Source: Serratia odorifera
Lineage (GTDB): Bacteria; Pseudomonadota; Gammaproteobacteria; Enterobacterales; Enterobacteriaceae
Assembly (NCBI RefSeq): GCF_900635445.1
Contig: NZ_LR134117.1
Span: forward strand, 3,844,001-3,908,000
Length of the DNA stretch: 64,000 nucleotides
Reading direction: 5' to 3'
Shown here: positions 18,254-27,981 of the stretch, piece after piece
How the letters are laid out: each line of letters opens with the position of its first letter
Numbering within the stretch: the stretch's first letter is position 1
Notes under the pieces: generated by a model
Seen by the model: only the letters and a program-made list of their open reading frames with translations
What the model was told of the DNA's origin: nothing
The model's database searches: none
Translations under genes and position numbers: made by a program

Positions 18254-18598
18254 ATGAAACAGGTGATTTCCGGTTGTTCAATCGAAGAGGCGATGAATCT
18301 GATTGGCGGACGCTGGCGTTTGCTGATCGTTTCCTACCTGTTCGAACGGCCAAAGCGCTTTAGCGAACTACGACGTGATATCCCGTCAATTTCCCAGCGT
18401 ATGTTGACGATGGATCTGCGGGCGCTGGAGTCTGCCGGTATCGTGCTGCGTACGGTATATCCTGAAGTGCCGGTGCGGGTGGTCTACAGTCTGACGCTCG
18501 AGGGACGACGGTTGGAAAAAGTGGTTGACGCGGTGAAGGAACTGGGATTGTGGCTGAAAGCAAGGCCGGCAGCGACCCACTCAGAACACCATGATTAG
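18254..18598 (+). CDS. HxlR family transcriptional regulator
   Basis: 114 residues from the ATG at 18254. Winged-helix HxlR fold: CSIEEAMNLIGGRWRLLIVSYLFERPKRFSELRRDIPSIS is the family signature (Cys at residue 7, then the WxxxIL-like helix and the FSELxRxIxxIS recognition segment), followed by the wing VPVRVVYSLTLEGRRL. The N-terminal Cys could sense thiol-reactive electrophiles as in YodB/HypR. Divergent from the GST gene, so that gene is its likely target. In-frame TTG and GTG codons upstream are alternative starts. Confidence 0.88.
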   Translation: MKQVISGCSIEEAMNLIGGRWRLLIVSYLFERPKRFSELRRDIPSISQRMLTMDLRALESAGIVLRTVYPEVPVRVVYSLTLEGRRLEKVVDAVKELGLWLKARPAATHSEHHD

Positions 18599-18830
18599 AT
18601 TAGGGTTATATTGACCCGCCCGCTGTTGCAGCACCATTGCCGCTGGTATTAGCTGCGGCGACTTGAGCGTCTAAGCCATTATCTTTCCTGAAGATCTACG
18701 CCGTTAATTGCTGTTGCCTATCACTGTGATCAAATCGTGTTGTTATCAAAACGTTACGGTCTGTATGTGTTATCTTTAAACAAGACCTCAGTGATTACCC
18801 TGTTTTAGACATAATAAAAATGGAGGAGCT

Positions 18831-21504
18831 ATGTCGTCCGATCTTCGTGAAACGAGTATGGATACGCTGGTTGCGCTGAATAGTAAGTATCACTATTACA
18901 GCTTGCCGCTGGCGGCAAGAACCTTAGGTGACATTGATCGGCTGCCAAAGTCGATGAAGGTGCTGTTGGAAAACCTGCTGCGTCATATTGATGGTGAAAC
19001 GGTACTGGAACAGGATCTGCAAGCGCTGGTCGACTGGCTGCAAACCGGTCATGCCGATCGTGAAATTGCCTACCGACCCGCACGCGTGCTGATGCAGGAC
19101 TTTACCGGCGTACCGGCGGTGGTCGATCTGGCGGCGATGCGTGAAGCGGTACAGCGTCTGGGGGGCGATGTCGAACAGGTGAACCCGCTGTCGCCGGTCG
19201 ATTTGGTGATTGACCACTCGGTTACCGTCGACGAATTCGGCGACGACCAGGCGTTTGATGAGAACGTCCGTATCGAAATGGAGCGCAACAACGAGCGTTA
19301 CACTTTCCTGCGCTGGGGGCAAAAAGCCTTCAATCGCTTTCGCGTGGTGCCGCCTGGTACCGGTATCTGCCATCAGGTAAACCTCGAATATCTGGGGCAA
19401 ACGGTGTGGCATACCGAAGAGCAGGGTAAACAAATCGCTTATCCGGACACGTTGGTCGGTACCGACTCCCATACCACCATGATTAACGGCCTGGGTATCC
19501 TTGGCTGGGGCGTCGGCGGTATCGAGGCCGAAGCGGCCATGCTGGGTCAGCCGGTATCGATGCTGATCCCCGACGTGGTCGGTTTCAAGCTTACCGGCAA
19601 GCTGAGTGAAGGCATCACCGCCACCGACCTGGTATTGACCGTTACGCAAATGCTGCGCAAGCACGGCGTAGTGGGCAAGTTTGTGGAATTTTACGGTGAC
19701 GGTCTGGCGCAATTACCGTTGGCGGACCGCGCCACTATCGCCAATATGGCGCCAGAATATGGTGCGACCTGCGGTTTCTTCCCGGTGGATGAAGTGACGC
19801 TGGGCTACCTGAAGTTGAGCGGCCGTAGCGAAGAGCAAATCGCGCTGGTGGAAGCCTACGCCAAGGCGCAGGGCATGTGGCGTTACCCGGGCGATGAGCC
19901 AGTGTTTACCAGCTCGCTGGCGTTGGATATGGCAACGGTAGAAGCCAGCCTGGCCGGGCCGAAACGGCCACAGGATCGGGTGGTGCTGTCCGGCGTGCCG
20001 CAGGCGTTTGCCGCCGCCACCGAACTGGAAATCAGCACGCAGAAGAAAAAGGCCGAGTCAGTGCCTTTTACCCTCGATGGGCAGACGCACGAACTGCATA
20101 ATGGCGCGGTGGTGATTGCGGCGATCACCTCTTGTACCAACACCTCGAACCCCAGCGTCATGATGGCGGCGGGTTTGCTGGCGAAAAACGCGGTGAAGAA
20201 GGGCCTGCGGGTCAAACCCTGGGTGAAGACCTCGCTGGCACCCGGCTCCAAAGTGGTTACCGACTATTTTTGATAGCGCAAAACTGACCCCTTACCTGGA
20301 AGAACTGGGCTACAACCTGGTGGGCTACGGGTGTACTACCTGTATTGGTAACTCCGGCCCGCTACCGGATCCGATCGAACAGGCAATTCGCACCGGGGAT
20401 TTGACGGTCGGCGCGGTGCTTTCCGGCAACCGCAACTTTGAAGGGCGCATCCATCCGTTGGTGAAAACCAACTGGCTGGCGTCGCCGCCGCTGGTGGTGG
20501 CCTATGCGCTGGCCGGCAGCATGAAGGTGAATCTTGCCAGCGATCCGCTGGGTATCGGCCGCGACGGCAAGCCGGTTTATCTGAAGGATATCTGGCCAAG
20601 TAATACCGACATCGCCCATGCGGTGGAGGAAGTTCGCACCGATATGTTCCATAAAGAGTATGGCGAAGTGTTTGACGGCGACGAGATCTGGCAGTCGATT
20701 CAGGTCGCTGGCTCGGCAACCTATCCTTGGCAGGAAGATTCCACTTATATACGCCATTCGCCGTTCTTCAGCACCATGCAGGCGTTGCCGGATGCGGTAC
20801 AGGACATCAAATCGGCGCGCATCCTGGCGATCCTGGCCGACTCGGTGACCACCGACCATATTTCGCCGGCCGGTAATATCAAGCGCGACAGTCCAGCGGG
20901 ACATTACCTCAGCGATCGTGGGGTGGAAGCCATCGATTTCAACTCCTACGGTTCACGCCGCGGTAACTACGAGGTGATGATGCGCGGTACTTTTGCCAAT
21001 ATCCGTATCCGCAACGAAATGGTACCGGGGGTTGAAGGCGGCTATACCCGTCATCTGCCGTCGCAGAATCAGATGTCGATTTACGATGCCGCAATGCAGT
21101 ATCAGCAGGAACAGGTGCCGTTGGCGGTGATCGCTGGCAAGGAATACGGTTCGGGATCCAGCCGTGACTGGGCGGCGAAGGGGCCGCGATTGTTGGGCGT
21201 TCGGGTGGTGATCACCGAGTCGTTCGAGCGAATTCACCGTTCGAACCTGATTGGTATGGGGATCTTACCGCTGGAGTTTCCGCAGGGTGTGACACGCAAA
21301 ACGCTGGGATTGACCGGGGATGAGCTGATCAGCGTCAGCGGTTTGCAAGACTTGCAGCCGGGCCAGACGGTACCGGTGCACATCACCTATGCCGATGGTC
21401 GGGAAGAGGTGGTGAATACCCGCTGCCGCATTGATACCAATACCGAATTAACCTACTACAAGAATGATGGCATTTTGCATTACGTCATCAGGAAAATGCT
21501 GTAA
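18831..21504 (+). CDS. acnA: Aconitate hydratase AcnA (one frameshift)
   Basis: Stress-associated aconitase of the TCA cycle. The N-terminal part runs from the start to KVVTDYF; the remainder continues with SAKLTPYLEELGYNLVGYGCTTCIGNSGP. The Fe-S cysteines are split across the break: SCTNTSNP before it, GCTTC after it. A T5 run at 20267-20271 should be T4, which gives DYFDSAKLTPYL and a protein of 890 residues (E. coli 891). The swivel domain with GSSRDWAAKGP is complete. GGAGG precedes the ATG. A real truncation is unlikely because the downstream part is fully conserved. Confidence 0.95.
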
Positions 21505-21540
21505 AGCAACAGGGCACCGCAAGGTGCCCTGATTGTTTTG
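21505..21540. terminator. Bidirectional terminator between acnA and ribA
   Basis: CAGGGCACC (21510-21518) pairs with GGTGCCCTG (21523-21531) around a GCAA tetraloop, then ATTGTTTT. The genes on both sides converge on it. Confidence 0.9.
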
Positions 21541-21552
21541 GCCTCCGGCTGA

Positions 21553-22146
21553 CTATTTCTGGTCCAGCAGGTGACCCATTTTGGCGGCCTTGGTCGCCAG
21601 GTAACGCTCGTTCTTTGGGTTGCGGCCGACGATCAGCGGTACCCGTTCGATAATATTGATACCCGCCTCGGTCAGGATTTCGACCTTCTTCGGGTTATTG
21701 GTCAGCAAGCGTACCGCATCGACGCCCAACAGTTTGAACATGTCGGCGCACAGGGTAAAGTCTCGCTCGTCGGCGGCGAAACCGAGCTGATGGTTGGCCT
21801 CAACGGTATCCGCGCCCTTGTCTTGCAGGGCATAGGCACGGATTTTGTTCAGCAGGCCGATGTTGCGGCCTTCCTGGCGGTGATACAGCAGAATGCCGCG
21901 GCCTTCTTCGGCGATGTGTTCCAGCGCCGCTTCCAGTTGGAAACCGCAGTCACAGCGCAGACTGAACAGCGCATCGCCGGTCAGGCATTCTGAATGCACG
22001 CGCGACAGTACCGGCGTGTCGCCGGTAATATCACCGAAAACCAGCGCCAGATGATCGTGCCCGGTGGCCAATTCTTCGAATCCCACCATCAGGAAATCGC
22101 CCCAAGGTGTCGGCAGTTTAGCCTCTGCCACCCGTTTAAGCTGCAT
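21553..22146 (-). CDS. ribA: GTP cyclohydrolase II
   Basis: First step of riboflavin synthesis, GTP to 2,5-diamino-6-ribosylamino-pyrimidinone phosphate plus formate. 197 residues from the ATG at 22146, which fits MQLKRVAEAKLPTPWGDF of E. coli. Zinc ligands C54, C65 and C67 are in HSECLTGDALFSLRCDCG; catalytic region YHRQEGRNIGL. Stand-alone RibA without a RibB domain. Convergent with acnA, divergent from pgpB, as in E. coli. Confidence 0.97.
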   Translation of the reverse strand: MQLKRVAEAKLPTPWGDFLMVGFEELATGHDHLALVFGDITGDTPVLSRVHSECLTGDALFSLRCDCGFQLEAALEHIAEEGRGILLYHRQEGRNIGLLNKIRAYALQDKGADTVEANHQLGFAADERDFTLCADMFKLLGVDAVRLLTNNPKKVEILTEAGINIIERVPLIVGRNPKNERYLATKAAKMGHLLDQK

Positions 22147-22412
22147 GTTACTCTCCACAAACCTGTTCGATTAAATCGCTGCGCCGCATGGTACGTCCGG
22201 CGTGACCGCCTGACCAGCACTAAAATCCGCGCTCGCGATTCACATGTCGTTATTATCGGCTATTTTGCCATAACTTCTTGCCCGGTGGTGCTCAGCAAAG
22301 CAGCATCCGTGGCTATCATTGCCATCGTCGATCTTATGCACTTAATTTTTCGCGTATTATTGAGATTACAAGATTGTTACACTGCCAGTTGGGCTGATAA
22401 GAGGGACAATGC

Positions 22413-23177
22413 ATGTTTGAGATAGCAAAACGCACGGCGGGTGGGGCAATCGTGCTGCTGTTGATGCCGCTGGCGGTGTGGTTTTCCGGCTGGCTCTGGC
22501 AGCCGGGCGGTAATGATACGCTGCTAAAAGCGATGTTCTGGCTGACAGAAACGGTAACTTCCCCCTGGGGCCTCATTACCAGCGTGCTACTTTCCGCCTG
22601 GTTCCTGTGGTGCCTGCGCTTTCGCCTCAAGCCGGCGATCGGGCTGTTTGTGCTGCTCAGTGCGGCGATTCTGGTCGGCCAGGGCGTTAAGTCGCTGATC
22701 AAGGAGCGAGTGCAGGAACCGCGGCCCTTTGTGGTGTGGCTGGAACAGGCGCACGGCATTGATGAAAAGTATTTTTACTCGCTGCACCGTAACGCGCGTG
22801 GGGCCTTGGTAAAGGAGCAACTGGCAGAACAGACGCTGGTGCCGGCATGGCTGCGCAAGCATTGGCAATTTGAAACCGGTTTTGCCTTCCCGTCTGGCCA
22901 TACCATGTTTGCCGCCAGTTGGGCGCTGCTCGGCGTTGGTTTGCTGTGGCCTCGTCGTCACTATAAAACCGTGGCGGTGCTGATGCTGTGGGCTACCGGC
23001 GTCATGGGCAGCAGGTTGTTGCTGGGCATGCATTGGCCACGCGATCTGGTGATGGCAACCGCCATCGCCTGGCTATTGGTGACCATCGCCTGTTGGTTGG
23101 CACAGCGCTGGTTCGGACCATTGACGCCGCCGCCAGAAGAGCAACGGGAAATAACCCAGCGAACCCCCCGCCATTGA
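22413..23177 (+). CDS. pgpB: Phosphatidylglycerophosphatase B
   Basis: Integral inner-membrane PAP2 phosphatase acting on phosphatidylglycerol phosphate and undecaprenyl pyrophosphate. 254 residues with about six membrane helices and the three catalytic motifs in order: KSLIKERVQEPRP, PSGHT, and SRLLLGMHWPRD. GAGGG precedes the ATG. In E. coli lapA follows directly; here a 10-kb catabolic locus separates them. Confidence 0.95.
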   Translation: MFEIAKRTAGGAIVLLLMPLAVWFSGWLWQPGGNDTLLKAMFWLTETVTSPWGLITSVLLSAWFLWCLRFRLKPAIGLFVLLSAAILVGQGVKSLIKERVQEPRPFVVWLEQAHGIDEKYFYSLHRNARGALVKEQLAEQTLVPAWLRKHWQFETGFAFPSGHTMFAASWALLGVGLLWPRRHYKTVAVLMLWATGVMGSRLLLGMHWPRDLVMATAIAWLLVTIACWLAQRWFGPLTPPPEEQREITQRTPRH

Positions 23178-23195
23178 TAACCTTGCGGGCGCCTC

Positions 23196-23990
23196 TCAGG
23201 CGTCCGCGATCAGCACTTTCACGCCAAGTTTTTCGAACGCCTCAATCGCTGCCTTGCTGATGCCCTTATCGGTGATCAGATAGTGGATATGCTGCCAATC
23301 GCACGGCAGCGCAAACATTGACACTTTATCAATCTTGCTGGAGTCGGCCACCACATACACGGTATTGGCCGCGTTGATCATCGCCATTTTTACCTTGATA
23401 TCGGTTTCGCTCGGGTAGCTCAACCCCAGCCGCGGCGAGATACAGGCGGTTGCCAGAAACAGCTTTTGCGCCAGTACGTTTTCGAAGAAGCTGGCCGCCT
23501 TGTCACCGGAGGTCGACAAGGTGGGGAATTTAAAGGTGCCGCCGGTCAATAGAATGTTCACCCCGGGCTCGCCACCGAGTTGCAATGCGATATTGACGGC
23601 GGTGGTGGTAACCGACAGTTTCTTGATATGGCTGAGATGATTGGCAATGGCAGTGGTGGTGGTGCCGGAATCGAGAATGATGGTATCGCCCGGTTCGATA
23701 AAACTGGCGGCCAGTTTGCCGATGCTGTCTTTTTCCGCCAGTTGGGTTTGCCGCTCGAGCATCAGTGCATGGGTATTCTGCTTGCCGTCGACCAGCGTGG
23801 CGCCGCCGTGAAAACGCTGCACGTAGCCTTGCTGCTGTAACACACGCAAATCGGTACGGATGGTCGCCTCGGTCAGGTTAAAGGCGTCGGTAAGCATTTT
23901 GACCGTCGCCGAGCCGTCTTCACGGATCATGTCGAGGATCTTCTCGCGCCGTTGTTGCATTTCCACCAACTGTTCACTTTTGCTTTTCAA
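23196..23990 (-). CDS. DeoR/GlpR family transcriptional regulator
   Basis: 264 residues. N-terminal DeoR-type HTH (about 16-60: RREKILDMIREDGSATVKMLTDAFNLTEATIRTDL), then a sugar-phosphate-binding domain with the GDTIILDSGTTTTAIA phosphate loop and LLTGGTF. The best start is TTG at 23990, because AAAGGAG lies eight bases upstream. Transcribed away from the transketolase-led operon across a 408-base region, so it most likely represses that operon and is relieved by a phosphorylated intermediate of the pathway. Confidence 0.9.
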   Translation of the reverse strand: MKSKSEQLVEMQQRREKILDMIREDGSATVKMLTDAFNLTEATIRTDLRVLQQQGYVQRFHGGATLVDGKQNTHALMLERQTQLAEKDSIGKLAASFIEPGDTIILDSGTTTTAIANHLSHIKKLSVTTTAVNIALQLGGEPGVNILLTGGTFKFPTLSTSGDKAASFFENVLAQKLFLATACISPRLGLSYPSETDIKVKMAMINAANTVYVVADSSKIDKVSMFALPCDWQHIHYLITDKGISKAAIEAFEKLGVKVLIADA

Positions 23991-24398
23991 TCGAAATACT
24001 CCTTTTGCCGTTAAGGCACTTTCTGCCTCCCGTCACGGCTTCTGACACGTCAATCCCGAGCAATACCGCTGAATTCTAGCTTGCCAATAGTGATAAAGCC
24101 ATTGATAAACCGCGGGTCATCTTTGGTTTTCATATGAAAGCCATTGTTGAGTGAGCGATCGCCGCCTGGCGGTTTTTAGACCGTTATTCAGTTGATTTAC
24201 CCATTATCGACCGGCTATCGCCAGTTAGCTATACGGTTAACACAAGTTAATTATCGATTCATTTTTGTTTAAACTTTGATCTGGCGCTCAATAATTATCG
24301 ATATTGCCATATATGATTTCATTCGAAAACCAAATGGTGATTTTTTACGCCGTCTAGCAGTTAAAACGGCAATCATACCCAGCCAAGACGAGGTGATG
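23991..24398. promoter_or_regulatory. Divergent control region with repeated ATTATCGA motifs
   Basis: 408 bases between the regulator and the operon. ATTATCGA occurs three times on the plus strand (24203-24210, 24250-24257, 24294-24301), the last two within a 10-base direct repeat AATTATCGAT, spaced 47 and 44 bases. Two TGATAAA copies lie near 24090-24106. Spacing near four helical turns suggests cooperative operator sites for the DeoR-type protein. AT-rich, as expected for promoters. Confidence 0.5.
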
Positions 24399-25202
24399 AT
24401 GGACTTTCAGGCGATTAAAAACACGGCGCGGCAGGCGCGCCGCTACGTCGTGACCATGAACCATAAAGCGGGCAAGGGCCACACCGGCGCCGATCTGTCA
24501 GAAATCGATATCATCTGCACCCTGTATATGGCGGTGATGGATCGCAGCCAGGCACGCCCGGATCAGGACCGCTTCATTTTGTCCAAGGGACACGGGGCGG
24601 GCGGCTTCTATTGCAGCTGCGCAGCGATGGGGCTACTCGATCCGGCAGTACTGGATCAGTTTATGGGCGATGACACATTGCTGGCCGGGCATCCGGTGCA
24701 TCAGAAGCTACCGGAGCTTATCGAAATCAACTCCGGCGGGCTGGGGCACGGTTTGCCGATCGCCGTTGGGTTGGCGTTGGGCAACAAGCTGGCTGGCCGC
24801 GCGCACCGGCGCGCCTTCGTGCTGTTGGGGGATGGTGAGCTGGCGGAAGGCTCCAACTGGGAAGCCGCGATGGCTGCCAGCAAGTTCAAGTTGGACAACC
24901 TGATCGCCATCGTCGATCGCAATCGGCTGCAACTGGCCGGCAAAACCGAAGCCATCATGCCGCTGGAGCCATTGGCAGAAAAATGGCGAGCATTCGGTTT
25001 TGAAGTGATTGAATGCGACGGCCATGACCCGGCGTCGCTGGTTGAGGCGATGACCCGTGCTGGCCAAGACCAGCCGCGGGTGATTCTGGCGAACACCGAA
25101 AAAGGGCATGGCGTGTCGTTTATGGCGAACGTTGCCGCCTGGCATCACGCGGTACCTGACGATCAACAGCTGGCGCAGGCGCTGGCGGAACTGGAGAACT
25201 GA
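24399..25202 (+). CDS. Transketolase, N-terminal (ThDP-binding) subunit
   Basis: 267 residues corresponding to the first half of transketolase. Visible: SKGHGAGGFYC, the ThDP/Mg motif LLGDGELAEGSNWEAAM ending in VDRN, and SGGLGHGLPIAVG. The next gene encodes the rest, so the enzyme is a two-subunit type like archaeal transketolases and the apulose-4-phosphate transketolase AptAB. GAGG five bases before the ATG at 24399 decides the start. Its place in a sugar-transport operon points to a dedicated ketose phosphate rather than the pentose phosphate pathway. Confidence 0.88.
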   Translation: MDFQAIKNTARQARRYVVTMNHKAGKGHTGADLSEIDIICTLYMAVMDRSQARPDQDRFILSKGHGAGGFYCSCAAMGLLDPAVLDQFMGDDTLLAGHPVHQKLPELIEINSGGLGHGLPIAVGLALGNKLAGRAHRRAFVLLGDGELAEGSNWEAAMAASKFKLDNLIAIVDRNRLQLAGKTEAIMPLEPLAEKWRAFGFEVIECDGHDPASLVEAMTRAGQDQPRVILANTEKGHGVSFMANVAAWHHAVPDDQQLAQALAELEN

Positions 25203-25204
25203 AC

Positions 25205-26113
25205 ATGCAAGATTTACGTGACGCAGTGGTCGCGACGCTGATCGAACAACAGCAGGCCGGCGCGGAGCTCAGTGTGATGGTCGCCGATTCGACGTCAACC
25301 TCCAAAATCGCGCCGTTCGAAAGCGCGTTCCCCGAACGGGTGATCAACGTGGGGATTGCCGAGCAAAATATGGTCGGCATGGCCGCCGGTATGGCGTTGA
25401 GCGGTCGCACGGTATTTACCGCCAACGCGGCGCCGTTTCTGTTCGCCCGTTCCAATGAGCAGATGAAAAATGACGTCTGCTATTCGGAAACCAACGTGAA
25501 GATGCTTGGCCTGAACGCCGGGTTTGGCTACGGTGCGCTGGGGGCGACGCACCATTGCATGAATGATATTGCCATTGCCCGTACCCTGGGCAATCTGGCG
25601 ATTTATGCACCTGCCGACGCACGCCAGGCCGCGGCGATTGTACGCCATGTCATTGCCCACCGAGGGCCGGCGTATATTCGCATGGACAGCGACAAGCTGC
25701 CGTTGCTGCATGACCAGGATTACCGTTTCCGCCCCGGCCAGCCGGAGGTACTGCATCAGGGCAGCGGTGCCCTGGTGTTCTGTCTGGGCACCCTGGCACA
25801 CGAGGCGTTGCGCGCGGTGGCACAGGGCGATAACCCGACCGTGGTATCGCTGCCGTCGCTGTGGCCGTTGGACGAACTGTCGGTAATGGCGCTGATCCGC
25901 GAGCATCAGCGGGTGATCACCATGGAAGAGCATGTGCTGAGCGGCGGGCTGGGCACCATTATCGGCGAGATCATGCTGAAGTATCAGTTGGCGCAATCGC
26001 TGACCACGCTTGGCGTTCCAGCGTATCAATTCACCCACAGCAGCAGCCGCGCCGCGTTGCGTCGGCAATATGACATCGACGCAGCAGGACTGCACCAGCA
26101 TTTGAACCACTAA
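25205..26113 (+). CDS. Transketolase, C-terminal (pyrimidine-binding) subunit
   Basis: 302 residues. Contains VINVGIAEQNMVGMAAGMAL, whose Glu activates the ThDP aminopyrimidine, the GATHHCMNDIAIAR stretch and a transketolase C-domain with RVITMEEHVLSGGLGTII. Starts two bases after the stop of the first subunit, so the two are translationally coupled. Alternatives such as DXP synthase are excluded by length and by the split organisation. Substrate unknown. Confidence 0.88.
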   Translation: MQDLRDAVVATLIEQQQAGAELSVMVADSTSTSKIAPFESAFPERVINVGIAEQNMVGMAAGMALSGRTVFTANAAPFLFARSNEQMKNDVCYSETNVKMLGLNAGFGYGALGATHHCMNDIAIARTLGNLAIYAPADARQAAAIVRHVIAHRGPAYIRMDSDKLPLLHDQDYRFRPGQPEVLHQGSGALVFCLGTLAHEALRAVAQGDNPTVVSLPSLWPLDELSVMALIREHQRVITMEEHVLSGGLGTIIGEIMLKYQLAQSLTTLGVPAYQFTHSSSRAALRRQYDIDAAGLHQHLNH

Positions 26114-26123
26114 GGGGAATCGG

Positions 26124-26924
26124 ATGAGCCACAACGAATACGACGTAAATTTACGCTACGGTGTCGACAGTCAGATGTCATTGGTCGGCAAAACGGCGGT
26201 GATTACCGGTGGCCTGGGCGGCATTGCGATGGCGACCAACCACATGCTGCTGGAAAAGGGCGCTCAACTGGTGCTGATGTACCCGGAATTCGAACAGCAC
26301 CGGCTGGCAGAAGCTCGGCAGCAACTGGGGGATGCACAGGTGGCGTACCAGTCGTGCGACGTTACCGATCCGACGTCGGTGCATAGTGCCTTTTCCGCCG
26401 CGCAGTTGCGCTTTGGTCAGATTGATATTCTGGTCAACTGCGCCGGCTACGTCAATCTGCAACCGGCGACGGAAATTACGCTGGCGGAGTGGCAGCAGCA
26501 TATTGCCGTCAATCTGACCGGGCCGTTTCTGTGCGCGCAGGAAATGGCGCGTCGAGCGATCGCCGGCGGACACGGCGGCAAGATCGTTAATATCGCCTCG
26601 CAGGCGGCATCGATCGCCATTGACCATCACTGCGCCTACACCTCGGCCAAAGCCGGGTTGCTGGGCATGACCAAAGTGATGGCCAAGGAGTGGGCGCCGT
26701 TCGGCATTACCGTCAATACCCTGTCGCCGACGGTGGTGTTGACCCCGATGGGCGAAAAGGCCTGGCGCGGCGAAAAAGGTGAAGCGATGAAGAAACTGAT
26801 CCCTCTGGGGCGCTTCGCCTATACCGATGAAATCGCGGCGGCGATCCTGTTCTTTGCCAGCAACGGCAGCGACATGATCACCGGCGCAGACCTGATGATC
26901 GACGGCGGATTTACCATTTGGTAA
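26124..26924 (+). CDS. SDR family oxidoreductase (polyol or sugar dehydrogenase-like)
   Basis: 266 residues. Classical short-chain dehydrogenase: cofactor motif TGGLGGIA (28-35), VNCAGYV, catalytic Ser in IASQAAS, YTSAK (Tyr/Lys), and the SDR end GADLMIDGGFTIW. The N-terminal extension of about 20 residues (NEYDVNLRYGVDSQMSL) resembles those of D-threitol or xylitol dehydrogenase-like proteins. In context it could oxidise a polyol to the ketose that the FGGY kinase phosphorylates; this is inference. AAGGGGAATC precedes the ATG. Confidence 0.82.
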   Translation: MSHNEYDVNLRYGVDSQMSLVGKTAVITGGLGGIAMATNHMLLEKGAQLVLMYPEFEQHRLAEARQQLGDAQVAYQSCDVTDPTSVHSAFSAAQLRFGQIDILVNCAGYVNLQPATEITLAEWQQHIAVNLTGPFLCAQEMARRAIAGGHGGKIVNIASQAASIAIDHHCAYTSAKAGLLGMTKVMAKEWAPFGITVNTLSPTVVLTPMGEKAWRGEKGEAMKKLIPLGRFAYTDEIAAAILFFASNGSDMITGADLMIDGGFTIW

Positions 26925-26986
26925 GCGGCACCCCGCAGATTGCAAACACCAGAAGATGTTCAACACAACGATAAGAGAACGACATC

Positions 26987-27919
26987 ATGAGAAAGATAGC
27001 AACGATCCTGACGTTATTCGCCGGTGTTGCCGCGTTGTCCGCGCAAGCGGCGGAAAAGGGCACCATCGCCATTCTGGTCAATTCGCTCGATAACCCGTAT
27101 TACTCCGCCGAAGCCAAAGGGGCGGCAAACAAAGCCAAGGCGCTTGGCTATCAGACCCTGGTGCTGTCGCACGGCGAGGACGTCAAGCGCCAGGGGGAAC
27201 TGATAAGCCTGGTTATTGGCCGTAAAGTGCAGGGCATTCTGTTGGACAACGCCGATTCACAGGCTAGCGTCGCCGCAGTGCAACAGGCTAAAAATGCCGG
27301 TATTCCCGTGGTGCTGATCAACCGCGAGATCCCGGTTGATGGCGTGGCGTTGGCACAAATCACCCACAACAACTTCCAGGCTGGCTCTGACGTGGCTAAC
27401 CAGTTCGTCGAAAAAATGGGGGAGAGCGGAAAATATGCCGAACTGACCTGCAACCTGGCGGACAACAATTGCGTTACGCGATCCAAATCGTTCCACAATG
27501 TGATTGACCAATATCCGCAGATGGTCAGCGTGGCGCGTCAGGATGCCAAGGGCAACCTGTTGGAAGGTAAGCGCATCATGGATAGCATCTTGCAGGCGCA
27601 CCCGGACGTCAAGGGCGTGATCTGCGGCAACGGGCCGGTGGCTCTGGGGGTAGTGGCGTCGTTAAAGGCCGCTGGACGTCAGGATGTCACGGTGGTTGGT
27701 ATTGACGGCAGCAATGATGAGCGTGATGCGATAGTCAACGGCGATCTCTACGCCAGCGTGATGTTGCAGGCGCAGGCGATTGCCAGCCAGGGGGTGGAAA
27801 TCCTTGACGCTTACTTCACTTCCGGCAGCTACAGCGGCAAGGAACGCATTATGTTCCGTGGCATTCCGATCGACAAAAGCAATGCGCAGAAGGTGAAAGA
27901 CTTCAACTTCACGCCATAA
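26987..27919 (+). CDS. Ribose-type sugar ABC transporter substrate-binding protein
   Basis: 310 residues; signal peptide MRKIATILTLFAGVAALSAQA with cleavage before AEKGTIA. Periplasmic binding protein of the RbsB family (two-lobed; NSLDNPYYSAEAKG, VLINREIPVDG, VVGIDGSNDE). Periplasmic partner of the ATPase and permease that follow. A GC-rich hairpin lies between this gene and the next, consistent with a higher level of binding protein. The ligand cannot be read from sequence. Confidence 0.92.
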   Translation: MRKIATILTLFAGVAALSAQAAEKGTIAILVNSLDNPYYSAEAKGAANKAKALGYQTLVLSHGEDVKRQGELISLVIGRKVQGILLDNADSQASVAAVQQAKNAGIPVVLINREIPVDGVALAQITHNNFQAGSDVANQFVEKMGESGKYAELTCNLADNNCVTRSKSFHNVIDQYPQMVSVARQDAKGNLLEGKRIMDSILQAHPDVKGVICGNGPVALGVVASLKAAGRQDVTVVGIDGSNDERDAIVNGDLYASVMLQAQAIASQGVEILDAYFTSGSYSGKERIMFRGIPIDKSNAQKVKDFNFTP

Positions 27920-27943
27920 ACCACAGCGATGTCTGTTTCAACG

Positions 27944-27962
27944 CCCCGCCCAGGCGGCGGGG
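27944..27962 (+). other. Intercistronic hairpin after the binding-protein gene
   Basis: CCCCGCC (27944-27950) pairs with GGCGGGG (27956-27962) over CAGGC. No T-run, so mRNA stabilisation or partial attenuation of the downstream transporter genes is more likely than full termination. Confidence 0.6.
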
Positions 27963-27981
27963 TGCGACGGGAGGGGTTGTT

